From: Mycobacteriales bacterium
GTDB lineage: Bacteria > Actinomycetota > Actinomycetes > DATLTS01
Direction: 5' to 3'
DNA length: 64,000 nt
Assembly: GCA_035533475.1 (NCBI GenBank)
Contig: DATLTS010000041.1
Coordinates: 251,070 to 315,069 of the forward strand
Shown here: piece by piece, positions 30,623 to 38,272 of the stretch
Layout: every line of letters starts with the position of its first letter
Position numbering within the stretch: the first letter of the stretch is position 1
Translations under genes and position numbers: made by a program
Notes under the pieces: model-generated
Told to the model about the DNA's origin: nothing
The model's input: the letters and a program-made list of their open reading frames with translations, nothing else
The model's database searches: none

Positions 30623-31056
30623 TCATCCTCGACACGAACGTGCTCTCCGCCCTGATGCGCGACGAGCCGGACCCGACCGTCGTCCGCTGGTTGGATGCCG
30701 AGCCGGCCGAGTCGATCTGGACTACCGCGATCACAGTGTTTGAAGTGCGGACCGGTCTGGACTTGCTGGACGCCAGCCACCGCCGGCAGCGCCTTGAGTC
30801 GGCGTTCGAACGGCTCCTCGCCGACGATCTCGATGGGCACGTCCTGGCCTTCGACACGGCCGCAACCCAGTCGGCCGGCGCCATCGTCGCCCACCGCCAG
30901 CGCGCCGGACGCTCGGTCGAGATCCGCGACGCCCAGATCGCCGGGATCAGCCTGGCCCGGAAAGCCAGCCTCGCCACCGGCAACACCAGGCACTTCACCG
31001 AGCTCGGTGTTCGCCTGGTCGACCCGTGGAGTCCGACCACCCGTCGCACCCGCTAA
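30619..31056 (+). CDS. FitB/VapC-like PIN-domain ribonuclease toxin
   Basis: 145 aa. PIN acidic residues are visible in ILDTNVLSALM, VFEVRTGLDLL, IRDAQIAGISLA and LATGNTRHF. Expected to cleave RNA in a metal-dependent way until neutralised by the upstream antitoxin. GTG start within the antitoxin stop overlap. First of several PIN toxins in this window. Confidence 0.9.
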   Translation: MIILDTNVLSALMRDEPDPTVVRWLDAEPAESIWTTAITVFEVRTGLDLLDASHRRQRLESAFERLLADDLDGHVLAFDTAATQSAGAIVAHRQRAGRSVEIRDAQIAGISLARKASLATGNTRHFTELGVRLVDPWSPTTRRTR

Positions 31057-31141
31057 CACGCTCCAGCACAGCCACGTACGCCAACGGCACCCGGCGAGGT
31101 CGCGAAGGAGGCCGCCGGTGTGGGGGGCCCGGCACCTTGGA

Positions 31142-31618
31142 TCAGGAGCGCGGATAGACCTTGTCGGGAGCCTCCGCGGCCTCCGGAAGCGTCACCTGCT
31201 CCGGATAGGGCGTACCGCCAGTCAGTATTGGTGCGGCAGGTCGGGTCATCCAGGCAACCGCCGCGCCGACCGCCGCGCCGACCGCTAGGCACCCGATGGC
31301 GAGCGGCCAGCGGCGCACCGGACCCGAGGGTTCGCCCCGCAGGGCCGACAGCGCGCGATGTCCGCGCCGACGGGCTTCCCGACGGGCCGGGGCGGAGCGG
31401 CCGAGTGCGGTGCCGACCGCTCCCACGACCGCCGGTGCGACCGTACCGCGGAGCTGATCGCGGGCGGTCTCCAACGCCGGCGTGAGTCTCTCCCGGGCGG
31501 TCTCGAGGACCGGCCCGATCTGATCCCGGGCGGATTCGAGCTTAGGGGTGGCAGCCTTCGCGGCCGCGCTCGCGCGCTGTGCCTGCGCTTGTGGCACGGC
31601 CAGGGACATTCCGAACAC
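31142..31618 (-). CDS. Membrane protein with amphipathic repeats, unknown function
   Basis: 158 aa from a GTG with GGAGG five bases upstream. Repeated LESARDQIGPVLETARERLTPALETARDQL forms amphipathic 11-residue repeats, then a basic stretch, a single membrane helix (PLAIGCLAVGAAVGAAVAW) and a short acidic tail. No known domain recognised. Divergent from ppiA. Confidence 0.7.
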   Translation of the reverse strand: MFGMSLAVPQAQAQRASAAAKAATPKLESARDQIGPVLETARERLTPALETARDQLRGTVAPAVVGAVGTALGRSAPARREARRRGHRALSALRGEPSGPVRRWPLAIGCLAVGAAVGAAVAWMTRPAAPILTGGTPYPEQVTLPEAAEAPDKVYPRS

Positions 31619-31755
31619 GTCGACCTCCGAGGGTGTGGTCCCCTTGAGCCTTCCCCGCCCGCCCACCAGGCAACCCTGGGGTCGGCGGCCCCGAACGGTG
31701 CACGGGCCGCATGCGAGGATGGCGGCCCAGCCGATCCCCCGAGGTGGACCCGATC

Positions 31756-32286
31756 GTGGCCGAACAGCTCTTTGCCACCCTGCACACGTCCGAGGGCGAC
31801 ATCCGCCTCGAACTTTTCCCGAATCACGCGCCGAAGACCGTGCGCAACTTCGTCGACCTCGCCGAGGGAAGCCGCGAGTGGACCGATCCGCGCAGCGGCG
31901 CTACCAGTACCGCCCCGCTCTACGACGGCACGGTGTTCCACCGGGTGATCAGCGGTTTCATGATCCAGGGCGGTGACCCGCTCGGCACTGGCACAGGTGG
32001 CCCGGGCTACCGGTTTCCGGACGAGATCCACCCCGAGCTGTCCTTCACCCGCCCGTATCTGCTCGCCATGGCGAACGCCGGCCCGAACACCAACGGTTCG
32101 CAGTTCTTCATAACCGTTGCGGCGACCGCATGGCTCACCGGAAAGCACACGATCTTCGGTGAGGTCGCCGACGCCGACGGTCGATCGGTCGTCGACCGGA
32201 TCATCGGATTGCCGACCGGCCCCCGGGACCGACCGGCCATCGACGTGGTCGTCACTTCGGTGAGCGTCGAACGCACCGGCGCCTGA
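31756..32286 (+). CDS. ppiA: Cyclophilin-type peptidyl-prolyl cis-trans isomerase
   Basis: 176 aa from GTG with GAGGTGG upstream. Cyclophilin motifs: TVRNFVDLAEG, YDGTVFHRVISGFMIQGGDP, MANAGPNTNGSQFFIT, HTIFGEV. No signal peptide, so cytoplasmic. Its position shortly after gyrA and the tRNAs is conserved in actinobacteria. Confidence 0.95.
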   Translation: MAEQLFATLHTSEGDIRLELFPNHAPKTVRNFVDLAEGSREWTDPRSGATSTAPLYDGTVFHRVISGFMIQGGDPLGTGTGGPGYRFPDEIHPELSFTRPYLLAMANAGPNTNGSQFFITVAATAWLTGKHTIFGEVADADGRSVVDRIIGLPTGPRDRPAIDVVVTSVSVERTGA

Positions 32287-32314
32287 GGACCGCGGGGGCA
32301 AGGGCGGGAATGGG

Positions 32315-33292
32315 GTGAGCGCCGACGGTCCCACTGGCACCGGGAGGGACGCGGCCGACCCGGGGCTGGGTGCCGAGACCACCTGCTACCGGCACCCGAG
32401 GCGTCCCGCATCGGTCCGTTGCGTGCGCTGCGACCGCTACATCTGCCCGGACTGCATGCGACCCGCCGCGGTCGGATTCCAGTGTCCCGAATGCGTCGCC
32501 GAGGGCAGCCGAACGATCCGGACGCCGAGGACGGTCTACGGCGGGCGGGTCGCCGCCGGTCCGCCGATCGTCACCTACGGCCTCATCGGCATCAACGTCG
32601 CCATTTTCCTCGTCACCGCCATCGGCGGGACCAGCCTGGGCTTCTCCGGCGGAGCGTCGCCCCTGTACGGGCGACTGGCGCTGATCCCGTACGACGTCGG
32701 GGTTGCCGGGCAGTACGACCGGCTGCTCTCCTCGATGTTCCTGCACTACGGGTTGGTGCACATCGCGGCCAACATGTACGCGCTGTACCTCGTCGGCCCG
32801 ACCCTCGAGCGAATCCTGGGCCGAGTGCGCTACCTCATGCTGTACTTCGGGGCCGGCCTCGGCGGGAGCGTTGCGGTCTACCTGTTCAGCGGGCCCGGTC
32901 AACCAACCGCGGGCGCCTCAGGCGCCATCTTCGGGCTGTTCGCGGCCTTCGTCGTGTTCGCCCGCCATCAGCGCCGGGACGCCACCGCGATGGTCGGTGT
33001 CATCGTGCTCAACCTCGTGCTCACCTTCACGATCTCCGGCATCAGCATCTGGGGTCACGTCGGCGGGCTCGTCATCGGTGCGGCGATCGCGGCGCTGCTG
33101 GCCTACGCGCCGGCCGGGCGATGGCGTAGCGCGGTCCAGGCCGGCGGCCTGCTCGTGCTCGCAGTCGTCCTGGTGGCCGCCTGCGCGGTCCGCACGCATG
33201 ACCTGCGTCAGACCTACCTCCCGGCTCAGCTCGCCGGCCTGGCCGCTTCGATCGCCGCGGCGACCCTGGGGGTGTCCCCGCCGACCCGGTAG
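32315..33292 (+). CDS. Rhomboid-family intramembrane serine protease with zinc finger
   Basis: 325 aa from GTG. The N-terminal B-box-like cluster (CYRHP, CVRCDRYICPDC, CPEC) precedes six or seven membrane helices. The catalytic Ser is in GASGAIFGLF (about residue 201) and the His in GHVGGLVIG (about 247). HYGLVHIAANMYAL supplies the conserved His/Asn. Convergent overlap of 67 bp with the PH-domain gene. Confidence 0.93.
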   Translation: MSADGPTGTGRDAADPGLGAETTCYRHPRRPASVRCVRCDRYICPDCMRPAAVGFQCPECVAEGSRTIRTPRTVYGGRVAAGPPIVTYGLIGINVAIFLVTAIGGTSLGFSGGASPLYGRLALIPYDVGVAGQYDRLLSSMFLHYGLVHIAANMYALYLVGPTLERILGRVRYLMLYFGAGLGGSVAVYLFSGPGQPTAGASGAIFGLFAAFVVFARHQRRDATAMVGVIVLNLVLTFTISGISIWGHVGGLVIGAAIAALLAYAPAGRWRSAVQAGGLLVLAVVLVAACAVRTHDLRQTYLPAQLAGLAASIAAATLGVSPPTR

Positions 33293-33663
33293 CCGGCGAG
33301 CACGATGATCCGGTCCACGGTCTCGATCTCCAGTGCCCGGGCCCGGGTCAGGTACCCCAGGGTGACGGCGCGGACGGCGGTGACCTCCGGCCAGGGCAGA
33401 AGCTCCCGGCGCCAGGTCGCCACCACCCAGATCCCGCTTCGGGTGAGGGCGATCGTCGGCCGCAGGGCGCGCGACCGGGCACCCTCGCCGATGAGGAGGA
33501 TTCCGCCGGCGCCCGCGAGCACCCGTCCGGCCGGGTCGGTGAAGATGGCGGCGGCGATCAGCGCGAGCGCGCCAGCCCAGAGCGCGGCCAGCAGCACCGG
33601 GCGCGGTGACCAGGACGCGGTCAGCTCAGGCTCGATGGGCGGCGCCATTCCCGTCATCCCCAT
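33226..33663 (-). CDS. PH-domain membrane protein
   Basis: 145 aa. Two adjacent membrane helices (VLLAALWAGALALIAAAIF, VLAGAGGILLIGEG) followed by a bacterial PH-like domain (LTRSGIWVVATWRRELLPWPEVTAVRAV). Start set at the first ATG of MGMTGMAPP; internal Mets two and five codons on are alternatives, and no strong ribosome site is seen. Function unknown. Confidence 0.75.
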   Translation of the reverse strand: MGMTGMAPPIEPELTASWSPRPVLLAALWAGALALIAAAIFTDPAGRVLAGAGGILLIGEGARSRALRPTIALTRSGIWVVATWRRELLPWPEVTAVRAVTLGYLTRARALEIETVDRIIVLAGYRVGGDTPRVAAAIEAARPAS

Positions 33664-33706
33664 TGTGGACAAAAGCTGTGGGTAAATGACAGCGGTGAAA
33701 GATCGT
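33664..33706. promoter_or_regulatory. Two DnaA-box-like nonamers between crgA and the PH-domain gene
   Basis: TGTGGACAA at 33664-33672 matches the actinobacterial DnaA box exactly; TGTGGGTAA at 33677-33685 has one change from TGTGGATAA. They are 13 bp apart, in the same orientation, in a 43-bp spacer. Confidence 0.6.
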
Positions 33707-33958
33707 TCAGCGCCAGCGGGTGGCCAGCCCGAAGCCGCCGAGGATCCAGAGGAACCCGATGAGCAGATTGAAATTGTGCAGTGGACGAAGCAGCACGAAC
33801 GATCCGTCGGTGACGTAGAAAAGCGCGAGCCAAGCGATGCCGATGAGGAAGGAGATGACCATGAGTGCGCCAACCCACGGCGGGCTCTGCTTCTTCTTCG
33901 GTGACTGGCGTGGCGGCGGGGTATAGGCCGCCTTCTGCCGGACCCGCGACTTGGGCAC
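33707..33958 (-). CDS. crgA: Cell-division protein CrgA
   Basis: 83 aa. N-terminal MPKSRVRQKAAYTPPP, two membrane helices (WVGALMVISFLIGIAWLALFYV, LHNFNLLIGFLWILGGFGLA) and the closing ATRWR are typical. Membrane protein of the divisome that regulates FtsZ ring and septal wall synthesis in actinobacteria. Confidence 0.95.
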   Translation of the reverse strand: MPKSRVRQKAAYTPPPRQSPKKKQSPPWVGALMVISFLIGIAWLALFYVTDGSFVLLRPLHNFNLLIGFLWILGGFGLATRWR

Positions 33959-34052
33959 GTTTCCCTCCGTCCGATGGCCACCGCCCCCCGGGAGGCGGCG
34001 CGTCCCTTAGCGTAGACGCCGAGACCACCATCCCGGCGAGGAAGGACCCGCG

Positions 34053-34802
34053 GTGCACCTGCCCTGGCGACCCCGCGGCGGCGCGTGGAGCGCCGCGGTG
34101 CCGGTCGTCCTGGCGTTGGCCGGGGTGCTGTTCGTCGCCTCCGGGCGCACCGCGCAGGGCACCGATCTGCAGGCCAGCCGGACTACCGGGCTGTCCGGCC
34201 TGATCGTCGCCGAGCAACTCCAGGCGAGCCGGCTCGCCGCAACCGAGCGGTCCCTTGCGGACCGGGTCGCCGCGCTCACCGCGAGAGTGGGGGCCGGGGA
34301 GCAGGCGGTCGCCACCCTTCAGGCGCAGGCGGAATCACTCGGCAGCCTGGCCGGCCTGGATCCCGTTTCGGGTCCGGCCGTTGTCGTTACCTTGAACGAC
34401 GCCCCCCGCCCCACCGCGGGTCGGACCCCGCCGGGCAATCCAACGCCAGACGATCTGGTGGTTCACCAGCAAGACGTCCAGGCCGTAGTGAACGCGCTCT
34501 GGGCGGGGGGCGCCCGGGGCATGTCGATCATGGATGACCGGGTGGTGGCCACCACCGCGGTGCGCTGCGTGGGGAACACGCTGCTGCTCGACGGCATCGT
34601 TTACTCCCCGCCCTACGTGGTGACCGCCATCGGGGATCCGTCGCGGCTGCAACTCGCCCTCGACGAGTCGACCGACGTGCAGATCTATCGGGAGTACGTC
34701 GCTGCCTTTGGGCTCGGCTACGCCGTGACCACCCCCGGATCGACGACCCTGCCCGGCTACCGCGGTCCGCTCGAGCTCTCGTCCGCCGTGGCCGCCCCGT
34801 GA
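34053..34802 (+). CDS. DUF881 family membrane-anchored protein
   Basis: 249 aa from GTG. Signal anchor (WSAAVPVVLALAGVLFVAS), coiled coil (about 60-105), then the DUF881 core GPAVVVTLNDAP, QQDVQAVVNALWAGGARGMSIMDDRV, CVGNTLLLDGIVYSPPYVVTAIGDP. Located outside the membrane; found beside crgA and the class E sortase in many actinobacteria. Its stop overlaps the sortase start. Confidence 0.88.
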   Translation: MHLPWRPRGGAWSAAVPVVLALAGVLFVASGRTAQGTDLQASRTTGLSGLIVAEQLQASRLAATERSLADRVAALTARVGAGEQAVATLQAQAESLGSLAGLDPVSGPAVVVTLNDAPRPTAGRTPPGNPTPDDLVVHQQDVQAVVNALWAGGARGMSIMDDRVVATTAVRCVGNTLLLDGIVYSPPYVVTAIGDPSRLQLALDESTDVQIYREYVAAFGLGYAVTTPGSTTLPGYRGPLELSSAVAAP

Positions 34803-35464
34803 CGGTCGGCGACACGATTCGCACCGGGCTACGCGGCCTCGGCCAACTGCTCATCACCAGCGGCATAGTCATCCTGCTGTTCGTCGTCTACGAGCTCTTC
34901 GTCACCAACCTGTACACGAACCGGGAACAGCATCACCTGTCTGTGCAGCTGCACGAGATCTGGACCCAACGGCACGCCGAGGCGCCGCTCATCCTCGGCG
35001 ACGGCATCGCCGAGCTGTTCATCCCCCGGTTCGAGCGCGATTACGACAAGATCATCGTGGAGGGGGTCCTCGAGGAGGACCTGAAGAAGGGACCCGGGCA
35101 TTATCCGGGGACCGCGCTACCGGGGCAGATCGGCAACTTCGTCGTATCGGGGCACCGGACCACCTACGGCGCGCCGTTCAACCGGCTCGACGAGCTCCGG
35201 GTCGGCGATCCGATCGTCGTCGAGACCTACACGTCCTACTACGTCTACCAGGTGCTGTCCGAACAGACCGTGCTCCCGGACGATCTCGCGGTCATCGCCC
35301 CGGTTCCCAACCACCCCGGGGAGCGCCCTACCGAGGCGATGATGACCTTCACCACCTGTACCCCCAAGTATTCGGCGAGCCATCGGCTGATCCTGTACGC
35401 GCGATTGGCGAGCAGCCAACCGCGGCTCGAAGGTCCACCGGCTGTGCTGGCACTGGGAGGCTGA
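34799..35464 (+). CDS. Class E sortase
   Basis: 221 aa from a GTG overlapping the DUF881 stop by 4 bp. N-terminal anchor (LLITSGIVILLFVVYELFV). Catalytic His in VVSGHRTTYGAPF (about residue 118), Cys in TFTTCTPKYSASHRL (about 186), and Arg in the same motif. Joins sorting-signal proteins to the wall; class E favours LAxTG. No obvious substrate gene in the window. Confidence 0.93.
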   Translation: MTVGDTIRTGLRGLGQLLITSGIVILLFVVYELFVTNLYTNREQHHLSVQLHEIWTQRHAEAPLILGDGIAELFIPRFERDYDKIIVEGVLEEDLKKGPGHYPGTALPGQIGNFVVSGHRTTYGAPFNRLDELRVGDPIVVETYTSYYVYQVLSEQTVLPDDLAVIAPVPNHPGERPTEAMMTFTTCTPKYSASHRLILYARLASSQPRLEGPPAVLALGG

Positions 35465-35468
35465 GCCG

Positions 35469-35681
35469 ATGTACGTGTGGATCTGGCGGCGGCTCCCCGG
35501 GGGCCTGCCCGGCAAGCTGGCCGGGACTATCGTGCTGCTCGCCGGAGTGGTGGCGCTGCTGTTCTTCCTTGTGTTTCCCTGGGTCGAGCCGAGGTTGCCG
35601 TTCAATCACGTGAACATCGGTCCGGCCTCACCCACCGCGCCGCCCGCCTCGACCCCGGCAACGCCGGGCACACCGAATTGA
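35469..35681 (+). CDS. Small single-pass membrane protein
   Basis: 70 aa. [12 protein letters not shown], one helix ([21 protein letters not shown]), and a Pro/Thr-rich outer tail. Four bp after the sortase; this small protein accompanies the sortase and pabA in related genomes. Function unknown. Confidence 0.8.
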   Translation: MYVWIWRRLPGGLPGKLAGTIVLLAGVVALLFFLVFPWVEPRLPFNHVNIGPASPTAPPASTPATPGTPN

Positions 35682-35689
35682 GCCGGCCG

Positions 35690-35938
35690 ATGCCCGGCGC
35701 CGCCTCCGCGCCCCGACCGCACCGGGGTCGGCGGACCGGCCACGCCGAGCGGGTCATCCGTTACGCCTGCGCGCAGCGGCTCGCGGCGGCCAAGGTGCCG
35801 AAGCTCGTCGAGTTCCGGGACTCCCTCCCGAGAACGACGGTCGGCAAGCCGCTGCGCCGGGTGCTGCTCGACGAGGGGCGACGCCGGACCGGGCCGCCAG
35901 CGGCTCGCCCGCGGGCCCGAACGGCGCGCTCGCAATGA
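35690..35938 (+). pseudogene. C-terminal fragment of an acyl-CoA/AMP ligase, coupled to pabA
   Basis: 82 aa from an ATG. Residues from [21 protein letters not shown] to [15 protein letters not shown] match the small C-terminal domain of ANL-superfamily adenylating enzymes, including the A10 motif with its Gly-Lys. The large AMP-binding domain is absent. Its stop overlaps the pabA start by 4 bp. Probably a remnant whose end still serves translation of pabA; a free-standing functional domain cannot be excluded. Confidence 0.6.
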
Positions 35939-36549
35939 CCAGGATCCTCGTGATCGACAACTACGACAGTTTCGTCTTCAACCTGGTCCAGTACCTCGGC
36001 CAGCTCGGTGCCGAGTGCGTCATCCGGCGCAACGACGCGCTCGAGCCGGCGGAGCCCCTCGAGCTGGCGGTCGACGGGATCCTGTTGAGTCCGGGGCCAG
36101 GCACCCCCGAGCAGGCCGGGGTTTGCGTCCCACTGGTCCGCACGTGCGCGGGGCGCCTTCCGGTGCTTGGGGTATGCCTTGGCCACCAGGCCATCGCCGT
36201 GGCCTACGGCGCGGTGGTTCACCGTGCTCCCGAGTTGCTGCACGGCAAGACCAGCGCGGTGCACCACGGTGGTGCGGGCGCGCTGGCCGGGTTGCCCGAC
36301 CCGTTCACCGCCACCCGCTACCACTCACTGGTGGTCGACCCGCAGAGCGTCGCCGATCCCCTCGAGGTGACCGCACGGACCGATACCGGCGTCATCATGG
36401 GACTGCGGCATCGGGAGCTGCCGGTCGAGGGCGTGCAATTCCACCCGGAGTCGATCCTCACCGAAGGTGGCCACCGGCTGCTGGCGAACTGGCTGACCAC
36501 CTGCGGTGATCCCGACGCGGCCACCCGGCTCGCGGCGGTTACGGGCTGA
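35935..36549 (+). CDS. pabA: Glutamine amidotransferase component II (PabA/TrpG)
   Basis: 204 aa class I amidotransferase. [33 protein letters not shown], nucleophile Cys in [11 protein letters not shown], and catalytic His/Glu in [11 protein letters not shown]. Supplies ammonia for 4-amino-4-deoxychorismate (folate) or anthranilate. No partner gene nearby. Convergent with pknB, 11-bp overlap. Confidence 0.93.
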   Translation: MTRILVIDNYDSFVFNLVQYLGQLGAECVIRRNDALEPAEPLELAVDGILLSPGPGTPEQAGVCVPLVRTCAGRLPVLGVCLGHQAIAVAYGAVVHRAPELLHGKTSAVHHGGAGALAGLPDPFTATRYHSLVVDPQSVADPLEVTARTDTGVIMGLRHRELPVEGVQFHPESILTEGGHRLLANWLTTCGDPDAATRLAAVTG

Positions 36550-38272
36550 TGCTGACCGTCGGGCTTGGCGAACTGCTCGGCGATCCGGTGGGGGTGGGCG
36601 ACGGCGTGGGCGACGGCGTGGGCGACGCGGTTGGCGCCTCGTTCACCGTGATCGTCACGGTGCTTCCCTGGGGTTGGTAGCTGCCGGGGTTCGGCGACTC
36701 GTTGACGACCAGCCCGGTCGGTTGGGTGGTGTCGAACGTCTGCTGCTCGACCACCTGGAAACCGGCACCGGCCAGCGCGGAATCCGCCGCTTGGGGAGTC
36801 TGCCCGATGACATTGGGCACCTGAACGCTGCCCGAGGCCACGACGAGGTTGACCTTGGTCCCGGCCGGAACGGACGTTCCCGGCACGGGGGTGCTGTCGA
36901 GCACCGTGCCCTTCACCGCACCCTGCTGGTTCTGCTCGGTCACCGTGCCGACGGCGAGCCCGGAGGACTTGAGCTGCGCGGCCGCGCTGGTCTCGGTCAG
37001 TCCGATCAACTGCGGCACCGCGACGATCTGGATGCCTTGGGACACCGTGAGGTTGACCGCGCTGCCCTTTCCGTAGAGGATGCCGGCCACCGGGTACTGG
37101 CTGATCACCTCGCCCTTCGGAAGGGCGTTGTACACGGTCATGATCGAACCCGCGTGCAGCCCCTTTGCCGAGAGCACCTGTTCCGCCTGGCCGAGCGGTA
37201 GTGCGTGCAGGTCCGGCGTGACCACGTCCATAGTCGAATGCCCGAGCAGGGACTTCGCGACGAGCAGTGCGATGACGAAGACCGCGACGACGGCAGCGAA
37301 AAGGAGGAGGTATGCCCAGCCGCGGCGGGTCCGGTCGTCGCCGGGTTGGCGGAGGAGCACCGTCGTCGAGGCCGCAGCCGGGGCGATCAGAGCGGTGTCG
37401 TCGTTCAAGATTGGCGTTGCCTGCACCGGGCGCCCGGCGAGCGCTCGGCCGATGTCGGCTCGCATCTCCTCCGCGGACTGATAGCGATTCGCCGGGTTCT
37501 TCGCCATGGCCTTGAGCACGATCGCGTCAGCGCTGGCGGGGATCTCAGGGTCGAGCCTGGACGGTGGAATCGGGCTCTCGCGAACGTGCTGATAGGCGAC
37601 CGCGACCGGGGAATCCCCAGTGAACGGCGGCGACCCGGTGAGCAACTCGTAGAGCAGGCAACCGGTGGAGTAGATGTCGCTCCGCGCGTCGACGTGCTCA
37701 CCCCGGGCTTGTTCGGGTGAGAGGTACTGGGCGGTGCCGATCACCGCGGCGGTCTGCGTCATTGTCGCGGCGGAGGCGGTCATCGCCCGGGCTATGCCGA
37801 AGTCCATGACCTTGAGGTCGCCCGAGGGGGTGAGCATGACGTTCGCCGGTTTGATGTCGCGGTGCACGATGCCGGCCTGATGGCTGTAGTCGAGGGCCCG
37901 GCAGATCTCAGCGGCGATTTCCAGGGCTCGCTCCGGTAGCAACCGGCCTTCCTGCGCCAGCACGTCGCGCAGGGTGTGACCCTCGACGTATTCCATGATG
38001 ATGTACGGGACGGTGACGCCGGCGACCGTGTCCTCGCCAGTGTCGTAGACGGCGACGATGGCTGGATGGTTGAGCGCGGCGGCGGCCTGAGCCTCGCGAC
38101 GGAAGCGGCCCTGGAACGACGGGTCGCGAGCCAGGTCGGCCCGCAACAGTTTGATGGCGACGTCACGACCGAGCCGCACGTCGAGGCCGAGGTGAACCTC
38201 GGCCATCCCACCGAAGCCGAGGATCTCGCCGAGCTCGTACCGCCCGCCCAGGGTGCGCTGTTCAGTGGCCAT
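36539..38272 (-). CDS. pknB: PASTA-containing Ser/Thr protein kinase PknB
   Basis: 577 aa. Kinase domain with Gly-loop LGFGGMAEVHLG, VAIKLL lysine, catalytic HRDIKPANVML (about residue 138), MDFGIAR, and activation-loop GTAQYLSPEQARG. Membrane helix about 320-340, three extracellular PASTA units (about 350-548), then a Pro/Ser/Thr tail. Controls wall synthesis and division by sensing muropeptides/lipid II; likely targets here are CwlM and the MurJ-partner pseudokinase. Start overlaps pknA by 11 bp. Confidence 0.96.
   Translation of the reverse strand: MATEQRTLGGRYELGEILGFGGMAEVHLGLDVRLGRDVAIKLLRADLARDPSFQGRFRREAQAAAALNHPAIVAVYDTGEDTVAGVTVPYIIMEYVEGHTLRDVLAQEGRLLPERALEIAAEICRALDYSHQAGIVHRDIKPANVMLTPSGDLKVMDFGIARAMTASAATMTQTAAVIGTAQYLSPEQARGEHVDARSDIYSTGCLLYELLTGSPPFTGDSPVAVAYQHVRESPIPPSRLDPEIPASADAIVLKAMAKNPANRYQSAEEMRADIGRALAGRPVQATPILNDDTALIAPAAASTTVLLRQPGDDRTRRGWAYLLLFAAVVAVFVIALLVAKSLLGHSTMDVVTPDLHALPLGQAEQVLSAKGLHAGSIMTVYNALPKGEVISQYPVAGILYGKGSAVNLTVSQGIQIVAVPQLIGLTETSAAAQLKSSGLAVGTVTEQNQQGAVKGTVLDSTPVPGTSVPAGTKVNLVVASGSVQVPNVIGQTPQAADSALAGAGFQVVEQQTFDTTQPTGLVVNESPNPGSYQPQGSTVTITVNEAPTASPTPSPTPSPTPTGSPSSSPSPTVSISP
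36594..36629. repeat. 12-bp tandem repeat in the pknB tail
   Basis: Three copies of GTGGGCGACGGC (last one slightly changed) encode the PTPSPTPSPT extracellular tail of PknB. Slippage-prone low complexity. Confidence 0.8.

Noticed and set aside
35603-35618. TCACGTGAAC as a third parS site
   Set aside because: Palindrome fails outside TCACGTGA; several mismatches to the parS core.
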